The notes under the pieces: generated by a model
Told to the model about the DNA's origin: nothing
The model's database searches: none
What the model saw: the letters and a program-made list of their open reading frames with translations, nothing else
Program-made: the position numbers and the translations under genes
Assembly (NCBI RefSeq): GCF_002575655.3
Contig: NC_053037.3
Coordinates: forward strand, 451,577,793 to 451,641,792
Reading direction: 5' to 3'
DNA: 64,000 bases
Source: Aegilops tauschii subsp. strangulata
Lineage: Eukaryota > Streptophyta > Magnoliopsida > Poales > Poaceae
Shown: positions 10,769 to 23,697 of the stretch, in pieces
Layout: every line of letters begins with the position of its first letter
How positions within the stretch are numbered: the first letter of the stretch is position 1

Positions 10769-12066
10769 CACTACAAAAAAATACACTTCCGTGATGATAC
10801 GTGTTTGTCACAGTAGGTCGCGTTTTTTGTCACGCATGTACATCCATGACGATTTTATGACAGAATCAAGATAGTCATACCTGTGCTGTCGTAGAAGTGT
10901 TCCATGACATTACCAAAATTATCATCACGGAAGTGTGCACTTCCATGACGATAAATCGCGCGTCACAGAAGTGCTTTCTTCAAGGGTGACCGACACGTGG
11001 CATCCACCGTAACGGAACGCCGTTAAGCTATCGGGTCGGGTTTTGGATCCGATAACCCGTTAACAGCCCCGACCAATGGGGATTTTCCACGTGTAAAATC
11101 ATCATTGGCTGGAGGAAACACGTGTTGGCTCATCGTTGGGACAGATGTCATCCACTCATTGGACAGAAGGCGCCTATGATACGTCGACACGTGGCACGGC
11201 CCAACAGAGGCCCATTCCTGTTAAAAGGCCGGCCCGTTTGACTTGGTCAAAAGGTGGCGGGCCGGCCCATGGAAAGCCTATTAACGGCCTGTTCGCATAT
11301 AGCCCATTTACAGCCTGCTAACCCAAGGCCCGTTACGCCCTATCCGAATTAGGCCCAGTAGCGTCATCTAGGCCATCCAATATGATTCCAGCCCGTTTTC
11401 ACTTCTGGCCCATGTATGGCCCATGACGTCTTTCGGCCCATATGAGGCCCTATGTAGCTCTTGGCCTATTAACGGCCCGTGGTGAAACTGGCCCGTAATG
11501 AACAGTGTATCACTTTACACCCATTAACGGCCCGTGGTGAAACTGGCCCATAATGAACAGTGTATCACTTTATACCCATTAACGGCCCGTTATTCCGTTG
11601 GGCCGTTTCCATCCCATGTTATCTTTCGGCCTTCTCAGAGCCCATTTATTCTTGGGCTCATTTCCAGCATTCGTTTACTTACGGCCCGTTACTGTCATTT
11701 TCTGCTTGTGGGCCAAATTCAGCCCGTGGTTACAGTCGGCCCGTTTGTGGTCCGTTAATACGTTGGGCCGTTTTCATAGCGTCATCAAATACGGCCTATT
11801 AACGATGGCTCGTTATGGTCGGCCCATGAACGGACGATTCCAACTCTAGCCCGTTTACGGCCATAATGCGGCCTGTTATTGGCCCATGTTTGGCCAATCG
11901 ATCATACGGCCCGTATAAGGCCCATTGATGATACGGCCCGTAGAAGGCCCATTGTTTCTACGGCCCGTAGAAGGCCCATTGTTTCTATGGCCCGTAGAAG
12001 GCCTACTGTTTCTACGGCCCGTAGAAGGCCCATTGTTTCTACGGTCCGTAGGAGGCCCAGTGTCAC
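10769..12066 (+). repeat. CACTA 5' terminus and GGCCC-rich subterminal repeats
   Basis: After the CACTACAAAAA end come TGACG/CGTCA-rich motifs. Then, from about 11200, GGCCCGT and GGCCCAT hexamer-like motifs occur every 15-40 bases in both orientations. At 11905-12066 they form a regular array of six 27-bp units (TACGGCCCGTAGAAGGCCCA plus TTGTTTC), starting at 11905, 11932, 11959, 11986, 12013 and 12040. In CACTA elements such subterminal repeats bind the TNPA-type protein; that role is inferred here. The short frames in this stretch are artefacts of the repeat. Confidence 0.8.
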
Positions 12067-12349
12067 TATAGTAAATATTAGCCCATGGTTATTGTGGCCT
12101 AGTTTTAAAAAATAGGTTATTGCAGCCACTAGCAAACCGCGGAAAAAGAACTGCACTGACTACAAGCAAACAAATAAAAAGACAACAAGGAAATAAATAA
12201 GCAAGCAACTTATGCTAGGCTCTCACGGCTATTACACATATTACATCCACTGGGCATCAAAGTTCGCCACCAGTGCAAATATAGGGAACAAAGCGGCATA
12301 TAAACGCCGCAGCAAAACAAGTCCAGAACTGAAAGCACTTTAGAAGAGT

Positions 12350-15300
12350 TCAAGAAACAATATCCTGGGTACCCATAATGCTGGCAAGATGCTTAGCAAG
12401 CTTATTAACTTTCTCTTGTTTGGCGCTTAAATCCTCCAGCGCTTGCTGTTGCACAAGAAAGTACGCATCTGAATTCTGCAGGGACTTCCTCAGTCCTTCG
12501 GCTTCTTGCCGCAGCACAGCTGACTGATGCCTTTCAGCTTGTAGCTGAGACTGAAGAAGCCGAAGTGATTCAGGCAGCGAGTTCGAAGAGCTTGTGCCAG
12601 CGGTACTGGCCAGTAACTCGAACACTACATCAACGCAGGACTGTGGGGTTTTCTCACTGTCTACAAGATCGTTTTTATCACCTTTCTTGGAGACCAACAG
12701 GGTTGTCTCACTATCTTGAACCTTATCTGCATTACTTTCTCTACCATTGCATAGTGGGGTGCTCTTCTCCAATATTCTGTTTGCATACTACAAGAGAAAC
12801 AAGCAGACACATCACAGGTTTAGCTTGTAGTATACGAAACTCATTTTGGTAAACCAGTTCAGTAGTAAGGTGGACAGGATAACAGCATGAAACAAACATA
12901 TATCTATGTACTATGGTCACCGTATTGTCCATATCATTCTAGTTTATGTTCCCTAATCAAGATAGAGACACAGTTCAACTCATATATTTTTAAGACACAG
13001 CAGCATAGACAGAATATAAGTGTGAGAAACTACAAAACATTGGTAGCACTTGTAATGTGCATCACATGAGGACATAACTGTTTATACAACTTAAACTGAA
13101 ATCAACATAGAGCAAGAAGTTAGAACAGCAATCCAGTTAAAGAAATAGGTTTAAAACATACCTGTTGTGCCATTGGAGTTTCAATTGGATCCTTCAAATT
13201 CGAAAGTAGTTGGTATGAGTAAATACAGTGATGCAACAGCAAAGGAGTATGGACCATAGCTACGGAATCTGACCTGAGAACAATTGCTCTTCTGCTTTAA
13301 ACGTGGATTTTGGGTTAGCTGTGGTGGTCTTCGTGCTTTGGGAACTGCAGTAGCTTTACAAACTGCTCGTGTGGGGGTACTCTGTGGTGGACATGGTGCT
13401 TTGTCAACTATAAGTGGGTTACTATCCGCTGGGGTTGCGGTTAGATGGGTTGTAGCTGGTTCTCTGCCCAATGGTGTAAGTGTGCAATCTGGAAGAGTCT
13501 CGATTATGTGTGGTGGGGCTAGTTTGTGGGCCAGTACAACCATGGTTCTATCTGCATCGACGGGTAGCACTATCTTTTGTGAAGAACGGGTTTTTGCTCC
13601 CTTAGATACTGCCATCACCCCCTCCAATTCAAATGGCTGATAAACAAGAAAAGAAATTGAACGTACAGACATTGTATGATAGACAGATGTGGTAATTCAC
13701 ATATATGTTGTCTAACCAAACAGGACAGCATGACACAATTTCACATATATGATGCCTAACTAAACAGGATAGCATGACACAGTTTCAGATATATGATGGA
13801 TAACTTAACAGGATATAATGGCATAATTCAACATATGATGAGTACCTAAATAGGATGACATGACAAAACTATATGATGTCTTTCTAAAATAGGTTGGGAT
13901 GAAATAATTCACATACATGTTGTCTAAGTATACAGGATGGCATGATATAATTGACATAATTGATTCATATACTAAGCAGCTGGCACTCGCATGTATGATC
14001 TCTAAACTAAGCAGATAGAATTCAATATTGTGCATATGATGTCTAAACTAAGCAATGCAAGACACCATATGCATCATATGAGAAATATAAACATTGCAAC
14101 TTAGAGCATACACCTCAGGTGGGATATAGGACTGGTCATCTGTCTCTGAATCCTCCTCTGAGGAGCTCCCTGTAACCATCGAGATATATGCTTCAACAGG
14201 TACCATTGCCTGCTCTGAAGACCTTGTTTTCACTATAGATTTTTTCATAACCGGCTCAAATGGCTGACACACATGAAGAATAGTTCAATATACACAGATT
14301 GTCGACAAATGGAATACGTAATGAAAAAAAAGATGGCATGAGATAATTCACATATATGATGCCTGGCTCCATGGCGGTGCATAATTCACATATATGATAA
14401 CTGGCTGGAAACATGGCATTGCATAATTCACATATCTGATATAGAAAGCAAACAGGAGGCATTCACACAAAGCATGTCTAATCTAAGCAGATGGCATGGC
14501 AATGCAAGACACCATATGCATGATATGAGCAATATAACCCAGCCAAGTTAGAGCATGCACCTCCGGGGGGAATACGACTGGTCATCTCTCTCTGAATCCT
14601 CCTCTGAGGAGCTATCTGTAACCAGCAAGAAATCTGCATTGACAGGTAGCACTGACTGCTCAGAAGACCTTGTTTTCACTCCAGATTTTCCCATGACCGA
14701 CTCAAATGGCTGATGCACAGGAAGAGAAGATGAATGTATAAACATTGTTGACAAATGGAATACATTATGGAAAAAAAATATGGCACAATACAATTCACAT
14801 ATACGATGACTGGGTAAACAGGATGGCATTGCATGATTCACGTATATGATGCCTGGCTAAAGAAGATGGCATTGCATAATTCCCATATACTCCCTCCGTT
14901 CCTAAATATTTGTCTTTTTAGAGATTTCAAATGGACAACCCCATACGGATGTATATAGACATATTTTAGAGTGTAGATTCACTCATTTTGTTCCGTATGT
15001 AGTCACTTGTTGAAATCTCTAAAAAGACAAATATTTAGGAATGGTGGGAGTATGATATAGAAACCAAACAGGTGGCATTCACATAAAGCAAATCTAAACT
15101 AAGCTGATGACATATAAGATGTATAATGTAAGCAATGCAAGGCGCCATATGCATGATATGACCAACATCAGCATGCCAGGTTAGAGCAAACACCTCAGGT
15201 GGTAAACAGGCGTGGTCGGCTCCTTCTGAATCTCCATCTGAACAGTTATCTTCCTCTGGAATACAATCTAGAAATGCAGGAGGGGGGGCCACTTCGCCCA

Positions 15301-17363
15301 CCATGGAGCGGCGTCTGCATGACATTATATTCGCACGCAACGGTCTTCTCTTTTTCTCTACATGTTCAGTACGATTGTGTACAATATCTGACATGCATAA
15401 TAAAAAAATAGTTAGATTTTGTAAGGCCTAAGGGGTGCATGCAAAAATCAAGACTGATGGTAGCAAACAAGTGGATGGATCCAAAACTAATCATAGCAGG
15501 TAGATTATAGCTTCAGTTTAAAAAGATAGACAATGGATCATCTATTGTTTGTTGCCCACCCAACATGAACCACATAGAAGACCCCAGATGAACCAGATAG
15601 TAGACAAATACTATTCGTTGCTGGCTCGATATGAGACCCATGGGCAATTCAAAACTCAAGATTGAACGATAAAGTAGCAGGTAATAATAACCGATGTATA
15701 ACGTAAGCAAACATGAAAGACTGCGACCTCTTTTCCGGAACTGTGTAGTCCTCAGGTTCATCTGCTCAGTCGATGATGGTAATGCAGTTGGCGTGGCTGC
15801 CGGCAACGGGGAAGATGATCTGAGGCGGCGAAAGGAAGTCTGCGGGGGGATCTCTGCTGCAGTGAACACTTCTGTCGATGGTGCACCTCAGGTGGGGTGG
15901 ATGACGGCACGGCAGGAGCAGGACATAACACACAGAGTTTTCTTTGACGCCTATCTGAAAATGAAGTAAATCTGTAAGGGCTCCTTAGAATTGGAGGATT
16001 CTATAAACGCAGGGACAGGAAAAACACAGGAATAGGATAGGAATGCACGTGCAAAACAGAGCATTTGGAAACATAGGATTTCAGTCAACCTGGGTGTTTG
16101 GCTCACATGAATTGGAAGAACAGAGGAATGGAGAAACAAAGTGATGCGACGAGTGTACAACCTCTTTGGCATAGCCTTGTGGACCTCAGCATCATTGGGT
16201 TGGACGTGGAGGATGGTGATGATGCTGGTGTGACTGTCGGAGGCGGGGAAGAAGATCCGAGGCCTCTGGAAATGGCGCCGCGGGTACTGCTCCGCTGTGA
16301 TGGACGGTTCCGTCATTGGAGCAGCTCCGCTAAGGTGTACGGCGACGAGGCTGAAGCATGACAAGACAGACAACGTTAATCTGAAGTGGCACCCTAATAT
16401 CATCTGCAATAGATGATGTAAAATGCATCACCAAAAAGTGCTAGATGTAAAATGCATCAGCCGCGCCACGGCCGCTCCGATAGATGCTGTAAGTACTGTT
16501 CACTCTGAACTTAACTGAAGAAAATGAACTTCACAGTCGATACTGAATTTTACTGTCGAAACTGATTGAACTAGTAACAGAGCATTGCAATAGATGTTTA
16601 GGGCGTTCGAGCACTAGTAGCAGAGAAGCAGTGATCTAAATCAGCAGACGCTCGAGAAGGGAACACACTAGCAGAGAGCAAGTCGTGCAGTAGCACCGCG
16701 AGCGAGTGCTACAGCAGCAACTCCTGTAGCTGTCGGAGGTCGTGCAGCAGCAGCAGCAGCGCAAGCAAGAGCAAGAGCAGAGCAGCAGCGCGACCGACAG
16801 CAAGAACAGAGCCGCAACGCGAGCGAGAGCCGGAGCAGCTGCATCTAGTGCCGTTGTGGAAGTCACCGCCGAGGAAGCAACGACATGGGGGAGAGACGCC
16901 ATGGATGATGTGGCCGGCGACGGCGCCGTCGATGGAGACACGCCATGTCTGCTCGGTATCGAGCACCAGTAGCCCCGTGAGATCGAATAAAAGATAAAAT
17001 GCAGCGGTGAGTGCAGAACCTCCTTGGTGGCGCCGAGTTGGCCTCGGCTTCATCGGAGGAATTGGTGAGGGTGTTGCGGTTCCGGTGGGGCAGGTCAAGA
17101 CGGCGCTGTGGGGATTGAGGTGGCGCGATAGACGAGGCGAACTTCGGGGTAGCTCCTTGGAGGTGGAGGACGGGGTGGCTGATCCGGCGAGACGACAAGA
17201 TCGACAACGGATCCTCATCCGGTGTGGTGGATGAGGGACGGTGAGCTATTGTGGTGGACGACATAGTCGGGGAAGAGTCTCCGGCTGGGCGGCGGTCGGG
17301 AGGCCGACGGAGGAGCGTGGGCTTTCGCGTACGAATGGGGGGCGAAGGGGGAGGGGGAGCCAA
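12350..17363 (-). CDS. CACTA-encoded multi-exon gene with duplicated exons, function unknown
   Basis: The minus strand shows a series of exon-like blocks with AG/GT borders: about 17363-17020, 16350-16162, 15954-15730, 15387-15194, 14709-14561, 14263-14114, 13636-13162 and 12787-12350 (last exon, ending in a stop). The 149- and 150-bp blocks at 14561-14709 and 14114-14263 are clear duplicates, each encoding a KTRSSEQ motif followed by SSSEEDSE acidic residues; a more diverged KTRSSQK version is in the 13162-13636 exon. The last exon encodes a Leu/Gln/Glu-rich probable coiled coil (LRLLQSQLQAERHQSAVLRQ). I see no transposase catalytic domain. The position suggests the accessory (TNPA-like or ORF2) gene of the element, but this is inference, and the exact exon set and start are uncertain. 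The frame is not verified end to end. Confidence 0.5.
13690..14890. repeat. degenerate repeats in the introns of the CACTA gene
   Basis: Motifs of the type GGCATTGCATAATTCACATATATGATG, here in many variants of its parts (AATTCACATATATGATG, GGCATGACA), recur about every 35-60 bases between the duplicated exons (for example near 13696, 13742, 13900, 14345, 14385, 14425, 14790 and 14835). The repetition of both exons and introns indicates that whole exon-intron units have been duplicated. Confidence 0.6.
14890..15050. mobile_element. Stowaway (Tc1/Mariner) MITE, 161 bp
   Basis: The element starts CTCCCTCCGTTCCTAAATAT and ends with the inverted copy ATATTTAGGAATGGTGGGAG, flanked by TA on both sides (14888-14889 and 15051-15052). 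The terminal inverted repeats extend about 45 bases, through TTTGTCTTTTTAGAGATTTCAA. It lies in a presumed intron of the CACTA gene, so it inserted after the CACTA had formed. Confidence 0.92.
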
Positions 17364-18299
17364 GCTTAGGGACGCGCTTGTCCGAAATGTAGGGTAAGTT
17401 ACCAGCGTACCCCACCGGTTTTGACACCGCGACGTGGAGCTTCATTTCCGGCTGAGGGGTAGAAGGGGGATTTCGCGTATCTGGGCCGCGGGAGCGATTT
17501 CGGATGAGGAGGGAGTTCTCGTGCGCGTCCAAATTTCGGGATAACAAGGCGCAGCGCAGGTTGAAGAAGCGGGAGTTTCAAAGCAGGTGAGACAAAAGAT
17601 ACTCGAGCTTGAAAATTTCGGGATAACAAGGTGCGGATTCCTTGTTCGGCAGAACAAACTTAACGTGTAAAAAGAAACAATTCATACAAGACACAAGAGA
17701 ATCATGTCCCCTTTTACTATATTGCTATAGATGCCATTGAAAAAACTACAAGAAAAATGTAAAAAAAATCGGGAGAACAAGATTACCCTGCACAGTACCA
17801 AATCGATTCGCACTTCCCTCAACAACAACAAAAAACAAATCAATTCCCACCAAAGAAAGAGTAATGTCCCTTTTTATATGATTACAGATGCCATGATCTC
17901 GAATTTCAATTTTTGAATCCATGTTATGTTGAATTCGAATATATCGTTAGGTGACCTTGCGGTTTATAATTGATGTAGTCGTACATTTTGATCTTCCATC
18001 ATATATGAACATTTTACTCCACCATGTGAACATATATATTGTCGTCTACCATATGGACTAAATTTGAATCAATTTTCCTTATTTGAATACGATTGTTGTC
18101 AAGTTATACAATAATTTAAATATTATCTTGATAACAAAAAACATACATATAGCAGTAATCATATTTCACTATGAACTACATGTACCATACGCTCTCCAAT
18201 TCAAATATGTGTATCCATTTTATGTTGAATTCAAATCATAGTACATTATTGGTCTAGGTAGCGAGATGTTTGGGATAATCTAAACCCTGTTTTCGTACG
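17364..18299. other. upstream region of the CACTA gene and AT-rich spacer
   Basis: 17364-17640 is GC-rich with overlapping minus-strand frames and could be leader or promoter of the gene to its left. From 17641 on the sequence is AT-rich with no coding signal. I recognise nothing else. Confidence 0.4.
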
Positions 18300-19560
18300 T
18301 ATAATTTTTGGCTGAATTGGGACAAGTTTTGGTGTAAGCCTCTTGCCAAACCGGAGATTCTGTCAACAAGCCTCGTGGTTCCGAGAGGGAACGTGTCACC
18401 TTTGTGTGCGAAACGATATACGCTGCCTCCCCCCTGATTTTATTTACAGAGGCAACATAGAACTATATGAGTGCCCTATTAAATTTTGGAATTATTTCGG
18501 GTTCATTTGGCCTTTTTATACATTAATTGAGTTTTTGGACTTTTAATGTGCATAATCTAAATATGAATTGCATGCACATGCTCCGGTGCACCAAAGTGGA
18601 ATGAAAAATCACATGTGTGTCCTTGGTTGAATTTCTAGGTCCCATGGAAGAAATGAGAATGAAATTCAAACATCTGGGCATCATGACTCGGCCTAGAACA
18701 TCGAGAAACTTTGATTTTAAATTCATGTAAATCCAAAACTCGCCTGGAAATCATGAAACTTGGCATGGTGTCATGTCATGGCACTAACATGTTGTGGTAA
18801 AAAATTGGGCCGATTTGGAAGCTCGTGGTTCTAAGAGGGAACGTGCCACCTTTGAGTGTGAAATGATATACGCTGCCCCCCCCCCTTGAGTTTCTTAACA
18901 AAGGCAACATCAAACTACATTAGTGCCCTGTTAAATTTTGGAATTATTCCGGGTTCGTTTGTCGTTTTTATACATTAATTGAGTTGGTTGAACTACAAGC
19001 ACATGCTCTCGTGCACCAAAGTTGGTTGAAAAATCATATTTGTGTCCTCGAGTGAATTTCTAGGTCCCATGCAAGAAATGAGAATAAAATTAAAACATCT
19101 GGGCATCGTGGCTCGGCCGAGAACATTGAGAAACTTGGTTTTAAAATTCTTGTAAATCCAAAACACGTCTGAAAATCATGAAACTTGGCATGGATGTCAT
19201 GTCATGGTACTACCATGTTGTGGTAAAAAAAATTGGCCGAATAGGAACAGATTTTGGTATAAGCTTCTTGCAAACCGAAGCTTCTCTCAAGAAGGCTCGT
19301 GGTTCTGAGAGGGAACGTGCCACCTTTGAGTGAGAAACGATATATGTTGTCCCCCTTGAGTTTATTTACAAAGGCAACATAGAACTACATGAGTGCCCTG
19401 TTAAATTTTGGAATTATTCCGACTTCGTTTGGCCTTATTTACACATTAATTGAGTTTTTGGTCATTTAATGTGCATAATACAAATTTGAACTACAAGCAC
19501 ATGCTCCCGTGCACCAAAGTTGGTTGAAAAATCACATTTGTGTCCTCGGGTGAATTTCTA
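18300..19560. repeat. three diverged direct repeats of about 430-490 bp
   Basis: Three successive copies (about 18300-18790, 18800-19235 and 19240-19560) share landmarks in the same order: GAGAGGGAACGTG(C/T)CACCTTT, GTGCCCT(A/G)TTAAATTTTGGA, TACATTAATTGAGTT, CACATGCTC(C/T)(C/G)GTGCACCAAAG and AAATCA(C/T)(A/T)T(G/T)TGTGTCCT. Each copy has its own indels. There is no coding potential. It is internal repetitive filler of the CACTA, of unknown role. Confidence 0.75.
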
Positions 19561-20030
19561 CTCCCTCCTTCCATCTATATAGGTCCTAATGCGTTTTTCG
19601 AAGAGACTATTTTTAGTCAGACTAAAATAAGTCCCTTGGATCCAAGCACCCTCTTGGTGTGGCCGGCTCTTCTATGGCCTCCTCTCGCTCACAATTGACA
19701 TAAACGAACCATCTATACAAATCAAGCATGCAAAACATGATAATTTTTACTTTGTCCATACAAATGAGATATCCCGCTTAAACATACAAGTCGTCAATCA
19801 AGCTTCACAAAATAAAAAAACACTTCATGAAACAAAGAATGAGCTAACTCATCATGGAAGTCATTCACGATAGGGAGGGAGCCCGGAGCCCCTCACGCAC
19901 CGAGGGAGGAGCTCGCCATCGTCGCTCTGGAGGAAGGCTCTGTAGAGCCCAAGCCCCGGGAACCCCTCCGACGCCGGCCCTTGCGAGTTGAGGTCGACAC
20001 CGGCATGGGTAGCAGGGCCGCTTGCCGCCG
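19561..20030. other. possible MITE fragment plus unassigned sequence
   Basis: CTCCCTCCTTCCATCTATAT at 19561 resembles a Stowaway/Mariner-type terminus, but I see no inverted partner nearby, so it may be a fragment. 19640-20030 holds no recognisable gene; it is moderately GC-rich near 19880-20010. Confidence 0.35.
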
Positions 20031-20039
20031 ACTGGGAAC

Positions 20040-20367
20040 ATAATCTTTGGGCCTCTAGAAATAATGCAAGCTTGTAACTAAAATACCTAGAAAGGTGAAC
20101 TGAATCTTTGGGCCTCTAGAAATAATGCAAGCCTGAAACTGAAATACCTAGAAAGGTGAACTAAATCTTTGGGCCTCTAGAAATAATGCAAGCCTGAAAG
20201 TGAAATACCTAGAAATGTGAACTGAATCTTTGGGCCTCTAGAAATAATGCAAGCCTAAAACTGAAATACCTAGAAAGGTGAACTGAATATTTGGGCCTCT
20301 AGAAATAATGCAAGCCTGAAATTGAAATACCTAGAAAGGTGAACTGAATCTTTGGGCCTCTAGAAAG
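20040..20367. repeat. tandem array of 61-bp units (five and a half copies)
   Basis: Units start at 20043, 20104, 20165, 20226, 20287 and 20348. Each contains ATCTTTGGGCCTCTAGAAAT, then AATGCAAGC and AAATACCTAGAAA(G/T)GTGAACT. The copies differ by a few bases only. No protein is encoded and there are no spacers. Confidence 0.92.
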
Positions 20368-21639
20368 ATTTATTACCTCCTCAAGCAGCATCAAACAATT
20401 CCATGCGTGCACCACAAATCTATACCAAGTTTGATCAGGATCTACTTTTCCAAATCAGAATTAGTGCTAGAGCAAGCAAGATCAATGATATGGTCGTGAG
20501 ACAGAGAAGGAACGAACAAACTCACCCCTCTCGCGACCTCCCTGGTAGATGCACCACCGCCACGCACGACAGAGGGAGAAAAACGACTGGTGAAGGGGGA
20601 TCGGGGCGACCTTCGAAGGCCGGAGGGAGAGGGCGGCCGGAGTAGGGTGGCAGAGGCCGGAAGGAGAGGGCGGCCGGAGGAGAAAGAGGGCGAGCGGCCC
20701 TATGGGGAACAGGGAGGAGTCGTGCGAGAGGGGGGAGCGATCTAGTGCGGGCAGGGGAGATTTTTTTAGTTCTCTTTTAGTGGGTCCGAGGATAACTAAC
20801 CCAATTAGAACCTCTCCACCGGGCTAGTTTTTTTAGCTGGGTTAGAGAAAACTAGCTCAAACTAACCCCTCTTGTTTCGATAATTTGAGGCTATTTCAAC
20901 CCAAACTAGCTCTAACTCAGGGATCCAAACAAAGAGGAGTGTTATTGTACATGCTACAGTGTGGACCGTAGCACATTATTTTTTATGGCCATATCACCAC
21001 ATTGTTTTCTACTGCTGGTTCACTGGGCTACCGTGGTTCGCACTGCTGGTTCACTGGGCTGCCGTGGTTCGCACTCCTTCGACCTGAGTAGTACTGTAGT
21101 ATAGTACTAGTATATACCGCATCATTCTTTGCTCCTTCTTACTACTCCGACATGTGGGAGAGCTAGCATCCGGGTCGACGTGTCATGCACCAGATTAGAG
21201 CGCGGAACGGAAGGGGGGCATCACCCCGGTTGGAGCGCCAGTAATTCATGACTATAGTGAGTGGTCATATCACAAGTCTTTCCAGCAGTAACGCGCCATC
21301 AAATCGCACAGCCCCACTCGCTCACCCTCCTCGCCTCTCTGTCAAACCGCCTACCCGAAAACTGCCGCGCGTACTGCCCGGGAAAAGCCCCGCCCTCAAC
21401 TTTTAACTATGCGAAAATAGTTCGAGCTTGTTCGTTCTATATAAATACAGTACTTACTGTATGTTTATTCACCCGTGGGGTTGTTCAATGAATGGAGGGG
21501 CGGGGAGCACAAGTGAACAATACTGTAGTACTACTAGTAGTAAGTAGGAGTCGTACAGTAGTCACCTTAAATAGAGAGTTTCTTTTATTTAATGCCACGT
21601 ACACAAATTGAAACGCTTGTTGTGGAGAGAAAAAAGATA
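20368..21639. other. CACTA interior without recognised genes
   Basis: The stretch includes a GC-rich part at 20520-20760 (GGCGGCCGGAG repeats), a near-perfect 32-bp duplication around 21015-21075 (CTGCTGGTTCACTGGGCT occurs twice) and otherwise mixed sequence. Short frames here show no domain I recognise. Confidence 0.4.
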
Positions 21640-22010
21640 ATCACTCCAGTATATATGGACGCAGGGGCCTGAGCGCTTGCTTTACTAGGGTTGCTCTCTT
21701 CATTCTCTCATCCCCTCCAGATATAAACAAGACAGCGGTAGCAACATTTTCTCTCTGCTCACCGCTGGTCACAGATCCGGCCGGATCCCTTCGGCCGGTG
21801 TGTGTAGAGGACTAAAAGGTGCATCGTTCACGCGGTCATCGCCGCCGAGGGAGGAAACCCACAGCTGCCGGAGGGGCCCGATCCTCTGCCCGTGCCGTTC
21901 TCTCCGACACAGCGCCGGCTCGGGAGGTCCTCTGACCCTTCTTCCTCCCTGCCGTATTGTCCGCAGATCCGACCTGCCGCGGCCGACATCCCGGCGACCC
22001 TCAGGTATAA
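21640..22010 (+). promoter_or_regulatory. candidate promoter and leader exon of a plus-strand transcript in the CACTA
   Basis: A TATA-like box (GTATATATGG, about 21648-21657) is followed by a pyrimidine-rich stretch (CTCTCTTCATTCTCTCATCCCC, in parts, about 21693-21715) and a GC-rich segment ending CCTCAG|GTATAAG, a plausible 5' splice site near 22002. Downstream plus-strand pieces include the small frame at 23698 and the exonuclease pseudogene at 24644. It could be the captured promoter of that gene or a CACTA promoter; both are inference. Confidence 0.35.
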
Positions 22011-22383
22011 GTTCTTCGAAAGCGGCCTTGCTCTACTGCCCCAGCTCCCCACGTGTCTGCATGTGCATCTTTTTCTACTCCCATCAGCTCTTCCAAAGCC
22101 ACCTAAATTTTTAGTATTATTAGAGGTAAAGATACTTCATGCATTCGAATCTAGGGCTTTGTTCAAACAACGAAGAAAGGGGGAAAGTTGTAGCATGAAT
22201 CTAGGACTTGATTCAAAGAGGAAATAATATGGTGAAAGTAGTAGAGACCGGATACCCAACCAGTCTCTTGGTTGAAAAGGGAAATAATGGGAAAACGCAG
22301 TACAAACTGGATAAGGAACAGATCTATTATTGGTTCAAAAAAGGATAGAAAGTGGCGGCTGGTGGACAAGTCAACAGAGTATG

Positions 22384-22686
22384 TCCAGGATTAGATTTGC
22401 TGCCATCACATAGTAAAAGGTCTCCAGGATTAGATTTGCTGCCCTCACATAGCAAAAGGTCTCAGGATTAGATTTGCTGCCCTCACATAGTAAAAGGTCT
22501 CAGGATTAGATTTGCTGCCCTCACATAGTAAAAGGTCTCCAGGATTAGATTTGCTGCCCTCACATAGTAAAAGGTCTCCAGGATTAGGTTTGCTGCCTTC
22601 ACATAGTAAAAGGTCTCCAGGATTAGATTTGCTGCCCTCACATAGTACAAGGTCTCCAGGATTAGGTTTGCTGCCCTCACATAGCA
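22384..22686. repeat. tandem array of 38-39-bp units (eight copies)
   Basis: Units begin at 22387, 22426, 22464, 22502, 22541, 22580, 22619 and 22658. Each has AGGATTAG(A/G)TTTGCTGCC(C/T)T followed by CACATAGTAAAAGGTCTCC. The 38-bp units have lost one C. Because 39 is a multiple of three, frames stay open across parts of the array on both strands, but nothing suggests a real protein. Confidence 0.93.
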
Positions 22687-23697
22687 TCAACAAACTCGGC
22701 ATCACCACTTTATGCCTCCTTGTAGGTACATTGTGCTGATGCGTCCACTGTCGCATGTCCTTATACCAACCTTTTGCTGTTGTTAATGTAAGGGCGCATG
22801 TAATCTGAAGGGATCACACTGTTACCTTAGGGACATGTCTAACCAGTGTTAATCTAATGCCTCCAGTGATAAGATGCAATTAAACTGTGTTACAAATGGC
22901 ACTCCTGCTATTTTCCCCAGTATGATAAGTAAGTTGCTCCTTTATGCTGCTGAGTGTCCTGGTGTCCCCACGGTCCCATGCCCTTAAACCAACTCTTTAG
23001 CCGCTGTTGATTTACTGTGTCTGGTAAACAAGCAATGCCACCATTAAAGTAATCCCATATTTGAGGAATCTCATTGTTGATCGTAATGCTTCTGGTAACA
23101 TGAAGCATTGCTGATGTTTTAAAATTTTTACTATCCTCGCGTGATTGCCATGAACATAATTAAGATGCTTCTTTTCATTTTGTATATGTTTCGTATATTC
23201 TTATTGACCAGCAACTGTTTGTTTTCTATCTTTTTGTGCAGATAGGGATATCCATTTCACCTTGTTGCTATTGTGACCTTTTGGTGAACTGCACAAAACA
23301 CTTTTTTTGAATGAGTGTCTTGTGCAGTTCAACTAAAATGTCACGTGGGCAACATCTCTCAATTTTGGTGGAACTGCACAAAATGGTGATTGGAGTTTCC
23401 AAAATCTCCGTCAAGTTCTGCTGGTAATCTCGTGCAACATTTTATTAGCCTTTGCAAGATGGAGCCGTCACTGCCACCACAATGGCACTTTATTTTAGTG
23501 GAACTGCACAAAAGGATAAGAAAATTATAGTTGCACCTTACATGAGCCGGACAGCCAACCTTAATGTTCCTCAATTTTAGTGCAACTACTAAAGAAGAAC
23601 CTGCCAGCTCACAAGAGCAAGTACTTCTTGCTAGCTGAATGATGCAATCTTTGCTTCATTTCAGGTGAACTGCAGAAAAAGGCGCATGAATTGAATC

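Noticed and set aside
12565..12852. Plus-strand frames over the CACTA gene exons (also 13284-13640)
   Set aside because: They are shadows of the minus-strand exons, which have splice borders, duplicated exons and biased composition.
22384..22686. CRISPR-like regular array
   Set aside because: The units are directly joined without unique spacers, and the genome is that of a plant. It is an ordinary tandem repeat.
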